Shown piece by piece: positions 1 through 9,761 of a DNA stretch of 64,000 bases (its first letter is position 1; every line of letters begins with the position of its first letter). Source of the stretch: Camellia lanceoleosa (taxonomy: Eukaryota; Streptophyta; Magnoliopsida; Ericales; Theaceae); assembly GCA_025200525.1 (NCBI GenBank), contig CM045763.1, positions 152,588,246 through 152,652,245 of the forward strand. The letters run 5' to 3'. The position numbers and the translations under genes are program-made. Under the pieces are notes generated by a model. That model had not been told where the DNA came from. It ran no database searches and saw nothing but the letters and a program-made list of their open reading frames with translations.

Positions 1-65
1 GTGGGCTAGTGGACTATTCTACCTTAATTTTCTACCCTTAGTTATTATCAACTCATTCCCCCCCC

Positions 66-92
66 TTTTATATATATATATATATATATATT
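66..92. repeat. TA dinucleotide microsatellite
   Basis: A run of TA dinucleotides followed by a T tract lies in the presumed intron upstream of the first NSUN6-like exon. Nothing else is recognisable in 1-389. Confidence 0.9.
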
Positions 93-389
93 TTTTCTCT
101 CTTAGATTCCTTGCCTACTTTGTGTTTTTCATTGAATATGATAATTCTTTCTCATGCAAAAGGATTTATTGTAGGCAAGGCCACTGTTCGACAAAAAAAT
201 TCAAAACTATTGTCTAGGAAAGAAGTTTACTGCATTTATATTTGGGATGGGTGTGTAGTGGTGGTAGTTTCATGCATTTATATCTGTTTTGCTTCATGCA
301 TAACAGTTGAATTTATTCCTATCTTCTGTTCGTATTTATGCAAATATTTCTTGAAATGTTATGGTTGACTTATATTATTGTTGTTGCAG

Positions 390-527
390 ATCCTTATTTT
401 TCTGAACGAAGTGGATTATATATTGGCCAAGCAACGACAATGATGTCAAGAGCTGGGATGTTTCGCGTTTTACATGGAATTGCTGTGGATATGAATAACA
501 GAGTATCTAAGCTACCTTCCTTTCATG
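390..527 (+). CDS. Exon of an NSUN6-like RNA (cytosine-5) methyltransferase gene (partial)
   Basis: A 138-bp exon lies between a T-rich tract ending TTGTTGCAG and the donor GTATAA. It starts and ends in phase 1. It encodes 46 residues including RSGLYIGQ, MSRAGMFRV, GIAVDMNNRV and KLPSFH, which match my memory of the stretch linking the PUA domain to the catalytic fold in plant NSUN6-type proteins. Those enzymes use S-adenosylmethionine to methylate C5 of cytosines in RNA. Splicing to the exon at 1284 is in frame and gives the junction PSFH-DVLEGE. If the donor is ignored the frame reaches TGA at 593-595, so a terminal exon is the alternative reading, but the in-phase partner makes splicing more likely. 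Upstream exons are outside the window. The identification is from memory of the family, not a database match. Confidence 0.72.
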
Positions 528-1283
528 GTATAATTTTCCCTCCAAATATGGCGAGCATGCTTGATATTGATTATGATTTCATTGCAAGGAAATGATTTGG
601 TGTGACATTTAATTATGGAGTTCTAGACTCCCTCACTTTTCAGTGGTTTCTCAACTTGTAATGGTATTAGGCAAATGCATCTGTTTAGCAGTACAAATCC
701 TTTTGTTTATTAGTTCTTGATTTCCCCCTTGTTGGTTATTCACTATAATGTAGTCTCTGTGTTTGTTTCAATGTTACCTGGAAGGTGGATCATTATGGTA
801 GGCAGGATAGGAGCCAAGGATAAAAAATTCCTTTCGGTAATTTTTTTGGTTAGCTTGGAAACAATTTTTTTTTTTAAACATTTCAGAACAGAAACATTTC
901 AAGAACATCAATGAAATGACAAAGGAATTGGAAAATATATGGAAATGTTTGTAAACAAAACAAAAACTTATATAAATGTTAATAAATTTTTAATTGTTAA
1001 TTACTTGAGCATGTTGAGGTCTATGAACGAAGATGAGATTCTATCCTAGGTTTACGGTGCCACCTTCAAGAGACGTTACTTACCAAGCTAGCTGACACCT
1101 TCTTTAGGTTGTTATGTTTAGAGTAAATATTATAAACCATTTTGATGTTGTTTCATTTCCATTTTGAGCATCTTTGTGTTATTGGGACTATTGGTTACAG
1201 TATATAATTCAATCTTCATGCTTGCTGTTTACAAAGTACTTATTGTTCTTAATCATCTATTTCTTGAACTTTTTGGTTTTCAG
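528..1283 (+). other. Intron of the NSUN6-like gene
   Basis: AT-rich sequence between donor GTATAA and acceptor TTTTCAG, with several homopolymer T runs. No coding potential or known repeat was recognised. Confidence 0.6.
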
Positions 1284-1346
1284 ATGTTCTGGAGGGGGAA
1301 ATATTTTTGCAAAATCTGCCAAGCATTATCACCGCACACGCCCTTG
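1284..1346 (+). CDS. Second exon of the NSUN6-like methyltransferase gene (partial)
   Basis: A 63-bp exon flanked by TTTTCAG and the donor GTAATT, in the same phase 1 as the preceding exon. It reads DVLEGEIFLQNLPS followed by IITAHAL. The FLQNLPS block directly precedes the SAM-binding motif in NSUN6-type enzymes. The next expected exon, with the glycine-rich SAM motif and the catalytic cysteines, is not found in the remaining 62 kb on the + strand. The gene is therefore either split by a very long intron holding the downstream array, or broken here. From this frame, the next splice acceptor available (1581-1583) would lead quickly to a stop. Confidence 0.72.
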
Positions 1347-1583
1347 GTAATTCTCTTAGCATCATAGTTATTATGACTAATTTATATATATGTTGTGGAT
1401 GGGAATTCATTTTGCTCCGACCATTTTCATTTCACAGATTTATTGCATTCTTTTTCCTATTTGACCTGGCATTCTTTAACAAAAATTTGCAAATAGTGAG
1501 TTTTCAATTTATGTGTTTGCTTTGTTTGATTTTTCTCCAAAGGATTCATGAGTTGTATCATCTTTTTTGTTATTCCCTTGCAG

Positions 1584-1634
1584 AAGGAAGCTCTGATATG
1601 TTCAGATGTAGGACTTGAACACTTGGGCATTAAA
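1584..1634 (+). pseudogene. Array copy 0: short exon only (left edge of array)
   Basis: The 51-bp exon follows CCCTTGCAG and precedes GTAAGT. In phase 0 it reads KEALICSDVGLEHLGIK, the only copy with Ala and Ile where the others have Gly and Met. No long exon precedes it: sequence before about 1540 is unrelated to the unit, so this is the truncated left end of the array. Confidence 0.7.
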
Positions 1635-2599
1635 GTAAGTGGCAAAAATCTTAATGCATAAATGTCAAGCATGGTATGGAGTGATTGTTTGGTGATTTTG
1701 GAGAATTACTCCACGTTGTTTATCCTTTGACACTTGACAAGTTATCTCTCAAAATTTTAACTCGCAACTTTCACTCGTAAATATGGCTTGAAAATTGATG
1801 TATTAAATTCAAGTTGTCTCTCAAAAATTTTATAAATGTATAAAATATTCGGGACTATTATTTTCATCTATGTGGTCAATAGTGCCTCACTTACTACCAA
1901 CCCATATCTTAGACATGTTCAATTTCATATTTGTTCTAAAAAACTTGTATTAAATCATTATTTTATATTTCTAGTAAGTACTTTTATTTGTACAAAAAAT
2001 TAAAAATTTTAATATAAAAATACATTATTTTTTCTGTGTTAGACAAATAAATACAAAACATATTTTTTTAAATTCTAAAAGATTACTTTTATTGTAAAAA
2101 GGGAAAATCATGTCCAAATGATAACTTTTTTTTTTCTACTTTTTTCACCAAACTAGTTTTGATTTCTTTTATTTATTTTGACTAGAAATTATAAAAAGGA
2201 AAAAGTCAATAAATTAAAAATAAAAGACTTTAAATTGGACTTGAACCCATACTCAAACCGGACGTGCATTGCACATAGATTGTACTATACTGGCACACAT
2301 GCCCATGTACGAGTTGCACCACATCCAAGGCAGAAATTCTTGGGTGAATTATCTTGCTCTTTGTGATTATACCGATGGTCGAGAAGGTGAAGTTGAACAG
2401 CCTCTGCTGCGGGCGACAGATTCTATCATCGACGATGACTTTCTTCTCCTCTGTCTATTTTACCTTTATTTTTCATTTTTTGTACCTCACCTCAATTTCA
2501 TCACACTCATTAAAAAAAAAAAAATTCATCTTTTTTTCAATTCAAATTAGCTTTGCTTAGGGGTTTCTTTATTCACTTTTTAATTTTCAATTTAATTAA
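1635..2599 (+). other. Array spacer between short exon and next long exon
   Basis: This AT-rich spacer is shared by all units. It begins GTAAGTGGCAAAAAT and includes a block conserved among copies around 2220-2440 and a purine/pyrimidine tract before the long exon. Short ORFs of 60-100 residues here (for example 2269-2550) recur in each unit only because the DNA recurs. I cannot assign a function. It could hold the promoter and 5' region of the fragment gene. Confidence 0.5.
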
Positions 2600-3411
2600 A
2601 TGCTAGGAAAGATCGAACGTGTGCTTGAAAACTTACGCCGTTGGCAATTTGGGCTTGTGCCAATTTAATTTTGGACATCGAAAATATTGAACGGCCCGTA
2701 TTCTCTTAAATCTCCAAATTCGCTCTTTTTTCTTGTAACATATGGTAATACACTTTGTCAGTATCGGAGGATCTTTAGCGATCGTGACATTAACTTGCAT
2801 GGAAAGTGTGAAGAACATGCCTCGCCCCCCAGCAATGTATTCTATAGTCAAAAACCCTTGGTTTGGTCTGAGAATGATTTAGCTTCTTTGTCTTTGCCTG
2901 TAAATTTGCTTGGGTATGAAACACCTTCGTATGTTATTCACCAAAAAAAAAAAAAAAACTTCTGTATCAGAATTGTGTCGGTATACTTGAAATAGTATCC
3001 AACACCAAAGAGCTATGTCTACAATTTTTCAAGGAAGCTCGTGTTTGTGACCTCTTTCAGGTTTGTCGCCAACCCAACCCATATCTTAGACATATTCAAT
3101 TTCATGTCAAAAAAATTAGTATTTTCTTCTATTGGAAATTGTTGTCAACATTTTTAAGTTTTCAAAGGATTCATGAGTTGTATCATTTTTTTTTATAATT
3201 CCCTTGCAGAAGGAAGGTCTTATAGCGATCTCGGGTTTACCCCTTATTGTACAGTGATCCGGACATGTGTCCTTGGATGTTAATAGTTGAGCATTGTCTT
3301 GTTTACATCCTTTTCTACATTGTATTTGAGTTATAGGATGTGTTGGGCAGGTTTGTTTCAGGTTGGTTGTGTTTGGGAACCAAGGGTTGCTGCCCATAAT
3401 TTTTGTCCTTC

Positions 3412-3746
3412 GCCGAAGCGAGAGTTGGTCGCCGAGCGTTGGGTTTTGTGTCTGGTGGGTCGAGCCAGAGTGGCTTCGAGCGGCGATTCGTCGCATCGGA
3501 CTGAACACCATGATTTTAGCTCGGCGAGCTTTTCTTCGCCGAGCGATCTGTTCGATCTTCGCCGAGCGAAAGTTTGTCGCCGGCGTGTGTCTAATTGCAG
3601 AACTGAAGGTCGAGTTCCTAGCTCAGCGAGCTTTTCTTCGCTCGGCGAGCTTCGGGTTGTTGGCTCGGCGAGACCTTCTTGCTCGAGCCAAGGTTTTTCA
3701 GTGGTCGCGCTCGGCGAGCGATAAGCCTTCGCGGCGAATTTATATC
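3412..3746 (+). promoter_or_regulatory. CGCTCGAGCG-type array and TATA box in solo LTR
   Basis: A GC-rich block with many degenerate CTCGGCGAG / CTCGAGC units ends at TTTATATC (about 3739-3746), followed by pyrimidine-rich sequence. The same arrangement is seen in every family A LTR. I infer a U3 enhancer plus core promoter. Confidence 0.55.
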
Positions 3747-4459
3747 GATTCGCGGCAATGATCTAAACTTCACTTTTTTAGAACTTTTACATCTTCAAAC
3801 CCTAAATCTGAGAGCCTCTCTCTCTAGACTTACCTTCTCTCTAAGAAATCATCTCCCTAGAGTGTGAATCTCCCCTAAGTGCTTTGTTAAAAAGATAGAG
3901 GGTGACTTGGGCTTCGATCTAATCTGAAAATATTTGGTTTTGGAGCAAGTTGGGTGTTGGGTCTTTATCTCCTTTTGAGCTCAAACTTTGAGGTAGGGAT
4001 ATCCTACTCCTCTTTATGGATTTTGTCTTTGAATTTTAGCATTTTGATGTGTTGGAAGTTGTTGTGAAATCTTGAGAAAACTTTGGGCCTTTGTGTAATT
4101 TTACAAAAGTTGGGGTTTTATTTATAATGAACCTAGAGGCATGTTTGGTATAGAAACATGGGATTAATGTTGAAACATTGATAAAAATGGAACCTAAGGG
4201 TTGAGATGTTAATTATGAGAAATGAGAAATTGAAGCGGAAATGTTGATTTAATATCCATTTTGTGCATTTATGTTCTGTTTAGAAATATATGCTTTGGGC
4301 TATCGGTGGAGGATAGTCTTGATTGTTGTAGACAATGCATGATGACTAGGCAAATTAAAACCAATCATTGAAATGTGTCATTGAATATGACAATTGAAGA
4401 ATACATTAACTTTATGTATTGATTTGTGATGTGTATAATTATTGTTTATATGCATTGTG

Positions 4460-4565
4460 TTGTGCTGGAGAAGATAGGGGATGTACTCCACGGTTTAGGG
4501 GAAGATAGGGGATGTACCTCTAAACCGGATGTTGTTTGGGAGAAGATAGGGGATGGACTCCGTAG
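4460..4565 (+). repeat. GATAGGGGATG triplet with hairpin potential in family A LTR
   Basis: Three spaced copies of GATAGGGGATGNAC occur. The central one is flanked by CGGTTTAGGGG and CCTCTAAACCG, which can pair. The same triplet is present near 10450-10540, 17690-17790, 24460-24545, 30470-30560, 40680-40770, 55206-55305 and 58800-58860. Its role is unknown; structured RNA in the R/U5 leader is one possibility. Confidence 0.55.
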
Positions 4566-6230
4566 ATAGAGCTCATATGCTTGTCTAGAAATGTATTGAT
4601 AGAGCTCATATGCTTGTCTTGGGAATGTGATATAGCTAGTCTGCTTATCTGTGGAAGTAATGAAAATAAAAGTGGTTAATATGAGTTATTGTCTCATATG
4701 AGTTGTTCGACCAGGTTCTGAGCCATGAATTATGAATTGAGAATTAATGGAAAATGGAGATTGAATTGAACATAGGCTTGAAAGTCTTGGAATTGTAACG
4801 TGTTATGAAAGAGTGTAAAAGTGCTGACCATCTATCAACTATTAATCTTTTAGTCATTATTCATAACTGGTTTAGTATACTTCTACTGGGCTATGGCTCA
4901 CCCTATCTGGGAACATCATTTTCAGGTACAGGTAGCATACCACCTCCAAGGACATAGCTTGGGAGGCTTGAGGCTGACGGACTCTTTGGTCGTCTATTTT
5001 CTTTTGATGTATTACATGTAAATTCAAGCCAAGGGCTTAAGGTGTAATTGAGCTAGTGCTCTTTTTTTTGTAACCAAGTGTTAACTTGGAAAGCTGTAAG
5101 CCCTTAGGGCATTTGCTTTTGTTGTTAACATGTAATACTCTTTGTAATGAAACTTTTATATATATATCAATGCATGTCTTTATTGTTGGGTCTTATGTTG
5201 TTATTTTGAGGGCGTCGCAGGTCTGATATGTTCAGATGTAGGACTTGACCACTTGGGCATGAAAGTAAGTGGCAAAAATTGTAATTCATAATGTCAAGCA
5301 TGGTATGGAGTGATTGTTTGGTGATTTTGGAGAATTACTCCACGCTGTTTATCCTTTGACACATGGCAAGTTGTCTCTCAAAATTTTAACTCGCAACTTT
5401 AACTCATAAATGTGGCTTGAAAATTGATGTATTAAATTCAAGTTGTCTCTCAAAAATTTTATAAATGTATAAAATATTAGGGACTGTTATTTTCGTCTAT
5501 GTGGTCAATAGTGCCGCACTTACTAACAACCCATACCTTAGACATGTTCAATTTCATACTTGTTCTAAAAAAATTGTATTAAATCATTATTTTATATTTT
5601 TAGTAAGTACTTTTCATTTGTACAAAAATAAAAAAAATTTAATATAAAAATAAATTATTTTTTCTGTGTTAGGCAAATAAACAGAAAAAATATTGTTTTA
5701 AATTCTAAAAGATTACTTTTGTTCTAAAAAGAGAAAATCATGTCCAATTGAAAACTTTTTTTTTTTTTTTCCTACTATATTCACCAAACTAGTTTTGATT
5801 TCTTTTATTTATTTTGACTAGAAATTATAAAAAAGAAAAGTTAATAAATTAAAAATAAAACACTTTAATTTGGACTTGAGCCCATACTCAAATTGGACGT
5901 GCATTGCCCATAGGTTGTACTATACTTGCACAGATGCCCATGTACGAGTTGCACCCTGTCCAAGGCAGAAACTCTTTGGTGAATTATCTTGCTCTTTGTG
6001 ATTATACCGATGGCCGAGAAGGCAAAGTTGAACAACCTCTGCTGAGGACGACGGATTCTATCCTCGACGTTGATTTTCTTCTCCTCCTTCTATTTTCCCT
6101 TTATTTTTCATTTTTCGTACCTCACCTCAATTTCAACAAAATCATTAAAGAAAAATTATTCTTTTTTTCAATTCAGTTTAGCTTTGCTTAGGGGTTTCTT
6201 TTTTCACTTTTTAATTTTCAATTTAATTAA

Positions 6231-6890
6231 ATGCTAGGAAAGATCAAACATGTGGTTGAAAAATTACGCGGTTGGCAATTTAGGCTTGTGCCAGTTCAAT
6301 TTTGGACATCCAAAATATTGAGCAGCCGGTATTCTCTTAAAACTCAAAATTCACACTTTTTTCTTATAACATATGATGTTACACTTTGAGAGTATCAGAG
6401 GATCTCTAGCGATCGTGACATTAACTTGCATGGAAAGTGTGAAGAAGATGACTCGCCCCCCGGCAGCGTATCCTATAGCTGAAAGCCCTCGGTTTGGTCT
6501 GAGAATGATTTAGCTTCTTTGTCTTCGCCTGTAAATTTGCTTGGGTATGAAACACCTTCGTATGTTATTCACCAAAAAAAAAAAAAAACTTCTGTATCAG
6601 AATTGTGTCGGTATACTTGAAATAGTATCCAACACCAAAGAGCTATGTCTACAATTTTTCAAGGAAGCTCGTGTTTGTGACCTCTTTCAGGTTTGTCGCC
6701 AACCCAACCAATATCTTAGACATATTCAATTTCTTGTAAAAAAAAATTAGTATTTTCTTCTATTGGAAATTGTTGTCAACATTTTTAAGTTTTCAAAGGA
6801 TTCATGAGTTGCATCATTTTTTTTATAATTCCCTTGCAAAAGGAAGGTCTGATATGTTCAGATGTAGGACTTGACCACTTGGGCATGAAA
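6231..6890 (+). pseudogene. Array copy 2: NIN-like fragment with nonsense mutation
   Basis: The long exon 6231-6690 starts MLGKIKHVVEKLRGW and keeps VQFWTSKIL, but has TGA at 6387-6389 where other copies have TGT (Cys of TLCEY). A run of about 15 A then changes the frame. The short exon 6840-6890 has lost its acceptor (CAA instead of CAG) but keeps the donor GTAAGT. It is nonfunctional. The spacer upstream (5265-6230) is the standard array spacer. Confidence 0.7.
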
Positions 6891-8257
6891 GTAAGTGTCA
6901 AAAATTGTAATTCATAAATGTCAAGCATGGTATGGAGTGATTGTTTGGTGATTTTGGAGAATTACTCCACGCTGTTTATCCTTTGACACTTGGCAAGTTG
7001 TCTCTCAAAATTTTAACTCGAAACTTTAACTCATAAATATGGCTTGAAAATTGAGGTATTAAATTCAAGTTGTCTCTCAAAAATTTTATAAATGTATAAA
7101 ATATTAAGGACTGTTATTTTCGTCATTGTGGTCAATAGTGCCTCCCTTACTAACAACCCATACCTTAGACATGTTCAATTTCATATTTGTTCTAAAAAAT
7201 TTGTATTAAATCATTATTTTATATTTTTAGTAAGTACTTTTAATTTGTACAAAAATATAAAAATTTTAATATAAAAATAAATTATTTTTTCTTTGTTAGA
7301 CAAATAAATACAAAAAATATTTTTTTAAGTTCTAAAATATTACTTTCGTTCTAAAAAGAGAAAATCATGTCCAAATGATAACTTTTTTTTTTTTACTTTA
7401 TTCACCAAACTAGTTTTGATTTCTTTTATTTATTTTGACTAGAAATTATAAAAAGGAAAAAGTCAATAAATTAAAAATAAAACACTTTAAATTGGACTTG
7501 AACCCATCCTCAAATCGGACGTGCATTGCACATAGATTGTACTATACTTGCACATATTCCCATGTACGAGTTGCACCCCGTGCAAGGCAAAAATTCTTGG
7601 GTTAATTATCTTCCTCTTTGTGATTATACCGATGGTCGAGAAGGCGAAGTTGAACAAACTCTGCCGAGGATGACAGATTCTATCATCAACGGTGACTTTC
7701 TTCTCCTCCGTCTATTTTACCTTTATTTTTCATTTTTTGTACCTCACCTCAATTTCATCAAACTCATTCAAAAAAAAAAAAAAAAAATCAACTTTTTTTC
7801 AATTCAGTTCAGATTTGCTTAGGGGTTTCTTTATTCACTTTTTAATTTTCAATCTAATTAAATGCCAGGAAAGATCGAACATGTGCTTGAAAACTTACAC
7901 GGTTGGCAATCTGGGCTTGTGCCAGTTCAATTTTGGACATCCAAAATATTGAACGCCCGGTATTCTCATAAAACTCAAAATTCGCTCTTTTTTCTTGTAA
8001 CATATGATGATACACTTTGTGAGTATCGAAGGATCTCTAGCGATCATGACATTAACTTGCATGGAAAGTGTGAAGAAGATGCCTCGCCCCCCCGGCAGTG
8101 TTTTCTATAGCCAAAGGCCCTCAGTTTGGTCTGAGAATGATTTAGCATCTCTGTCTTTGCCGGTAAATTTGCTTGGGTATGAACCACCTTATGTTATTCA
8201 CCCAAAAAAAAAAAAAAAAAAACTTATGTATCAGAATTGTGTCAGTATACTTGAAAT

Positions 8258-8876
8258 TGTAACGCACCAACCCTTCACATATCATCGATATTGTCCGCTT
8301 TGGACCATGCCCGCACGGATTTGTTCTTCCCAGTGGGTCACCCATCCCAGAACTACTCCAGCCTAAGCACGCTTAACTGGGGAGTTCTAATAGGGATCTC
8401 ACCACCCGGGAAAAGGCCTCGTTGTTATATAAGGGTCTAGGTTTTTACTCTTATAGCCTAGGAACTCCCCCTCCATTTCCGATGTGGGACACCGGAACCT
8501 TACAATCACCCCCCCTTAGGGCTGCACGTCCCCGTGCAGTAGCCTGCCAGCTCACAAGCCCACCCACATCCACCGGGAGACGCCAGGGGCCCACACTCGG
8601 TACTCTGGAGAGTCGGCTCTGATACCATTTGTAACGCCTCAACCCTTCACATATCATCGATATTGTCCGCTTTGGGCCACGCCCACACGGATTTGTTCTT
8701 CCCAGTGGGTCACCCATCCCAGAACTACTCCAGCCTAAGCACACTTAACTGGGGAGTTCTAATAGGGATCTCACCACCCGGGAAAAGGCCTCGCTGTTAT
8801 ATAAAGGTCTAGGTTTTTACTCTTATAGCCCAGGAACTCCCCCTCCATTCCCGATGTGGGACACCGGAACCTTACA
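8258..8876 (-). mobile_element. Cassandra TRIM retrotransposon with 5S rRNA-like LTRs
   Basis: A 619-bp element with two 247-bp LTRs (8258-8504 and 8630-8876). On the minus strand it begins TGTAAGGTTCCGG and ends GCGTTACA. The target duplication GAAAT is at 8253-8257 and 8877-8881. The internal 125 bp has a primer-binding site complementary to tRNA-Met (TGGTATCAGAGCC, 8615-8627 minus) and a polypurine tract CCCTAAGGGGGGG (8505-8521 minus). There is no coding capacity. Both LTRs hold sequence recognisably derived from 5S rRNA, which defines the Cassandra family of plant terminal-repeat retrotransposons in miniature. Replication must use proteins from other LTR elements. Confidence 0.95.
8701..8770 (-). 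other. 5S rRNA-derived segment in Cassandra 5' LTR
   Basis: On the minus strand this reads ATTAGAACTCCCCAGTTAAG, then a GTGCTTAGGCTGGAGTAG block and GGGATGGGTGACC. These correspond to the internal control region (A box, intermediate element, C box) of plant 5S rRNA. A second copy is at 8331-8395 in the other LTR. These could bind TFIIIA and recruit RNA polymerase III, as proposed for Cassandra. Confidence 0.85.
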
Positions 8877-9761
8877 GAAATAGTATCCAACACCAAAGAG
8901 CTATGTCTACAATTTTTCAAGGAAGCTCGTGTTTGTGACCTCTTTCAGGTTTGTCACCAACCCAACCCATATCTTAGATATATTCAATTTCATGTCAAAA
9001 AAATTTAGTGTTTTCTTCTATTGGAAATTGTTCTCAACATTTTTAAGTTTTCAAAGGATTAATGAGTTGTATCATCTTTTTTATTATTCCCTTGCAGAAG
9101 GAAGGTCTGATGTGTTCAGATGTAGGACTTGAACACTTGGGCATGAAAGTAAGTGGCAAAAATTGTAATGCACAAATGCCAAGCATGGTATGGAGTGATT
9201 GTTTGGTGATTTTGGAGAATTACTCCACGCTGTTTATACTTTGACACTTGGCAAGTTATCTCTCAAGATTTTAACTTACAACTTTAACTCATAAATATGG
9301 CTTGAAAATTGATGTATTAAATTCAAGTTGTCTCTCAAAAATTTTATAAATGTATAAAATATTGGGGACTGTTATTTTCATCTATGTGGTCAATAGTCAG
9401 TTACTTACAACCAACCCATATCTTAGACATGTTCAATTTCATATTTGTTCTAAAAAATTTGTATTACATCATTATTTTATATTTTTAGCAAGTACTTTTA
9501 ATTTGCACAAAAAATTAAAAATTTTAATATAGAAATACATTATTTTTTCTGTATTAGACAAATAAACACAAAAAGTGTTTTTTAAAATTCTAAAAGATTA
9601 CTTTCGTTGTAAAAAGAGAAAATCATGTCCAAATGATAACTTTTTTTTTTCTACATTATTCACCAAACTAGTTTTGATTTCTTTTATTTATTTTGAGTAG
9701 AAATTACAAAAAAGAAAAAGTCAATAAATTAAAAATAAAACACTTTAAATTGGACTTGAAC

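Larger units (their letters stand above)
3221..5219 (+). mobile_element. Solo LTR, family A (chromovirus), coding sense +
   Basis: A 1999-bp solo LTR inserted in the short exon of array copy 1. Ends are TATAGCGATC and GGGCGTCGCA. The 5-bp target duplication GGTCT is at 3216-3220 and 5220-5224. It contains the family A landmarks in order: a CGCTCGAGCG-like array (3412-3735), a TATA-like box near 3741, a pyrimidine-rich leader, three GATAGGGGATG repeats (about 4470-4560), a GGCTCACCCTAT block near 4888, and a T-rich 3' part. There is no internal domain, so it arose by recombination between two LTRs. Confidence 0.93.
2600..5264 (+). pseudogene. Array copy 1: NIN-like fragment, stop codon and solo LTR insertion
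   Basis: The long exon runs 2600-3060 from ATG to the donor CAG|GTTTGT. The frame is closed early by TAA at 2666-2668 (CAA in other copies), and a 16-A tract shifts the frame of the last third. Recognisable blocks are LCQYRRI and SVYLK in alternative frames. The short exon begins at 3210 and is split by the solo LTR 3221-5219, with GGTCT duplicated, resuming at 5220 and ending at the donor GTAAGT after 5264. This copy is not functional. Confidence 0.7.
7862..9148 (+). pseudogene. Array copy 3: NIN-like fragment interrupted by Cassandra
   Basis: The long exon starts at ATG 7862. It reads well through GWQSGLVPVQFWTSKIL and LCEYRRISSD, then loses frame at a run of seven C near 8087. It has the longest A tract of the array (about 19) and is split by the TRIM 8258-8876 with GAAAT duplicated. 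The exon resumes at 8882 and ends at the donor after 8948. The short exon 9098-9148 is intact with CAG and GTAAGT borders. Confidence 0.7.

Noticed and set aside
338..595. Reading the first NSUN6-like exon through to TGA at 593 as the gene's last exon
   Set aside because: A good donor at 528 and the in-phase exon at 1284, which continues the family sequence, make splicing more likely.
2240..2300. A tRNA-like stretch (GACTTGAACCCATACTC) in the array spacer
   Set aside because: No complete cloverleaf could be drawn on either strand; it recurs only because the unit is repeated.
5904..6191. Recurrent 90-107-residue frames starting MHIDCTILA or similar in each array spacer
   Set aside because: They end in low-complexity T-rich sequence, vary freely between copies and match no family; they recur through duplication of the unit.
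8701..8770. A functional 5S rRNA gene
   Set aside because: It is diverged, lacks the full-length gene and lies inside an LTR bounded by PBS and polypurine tract, so it is Cassandra.
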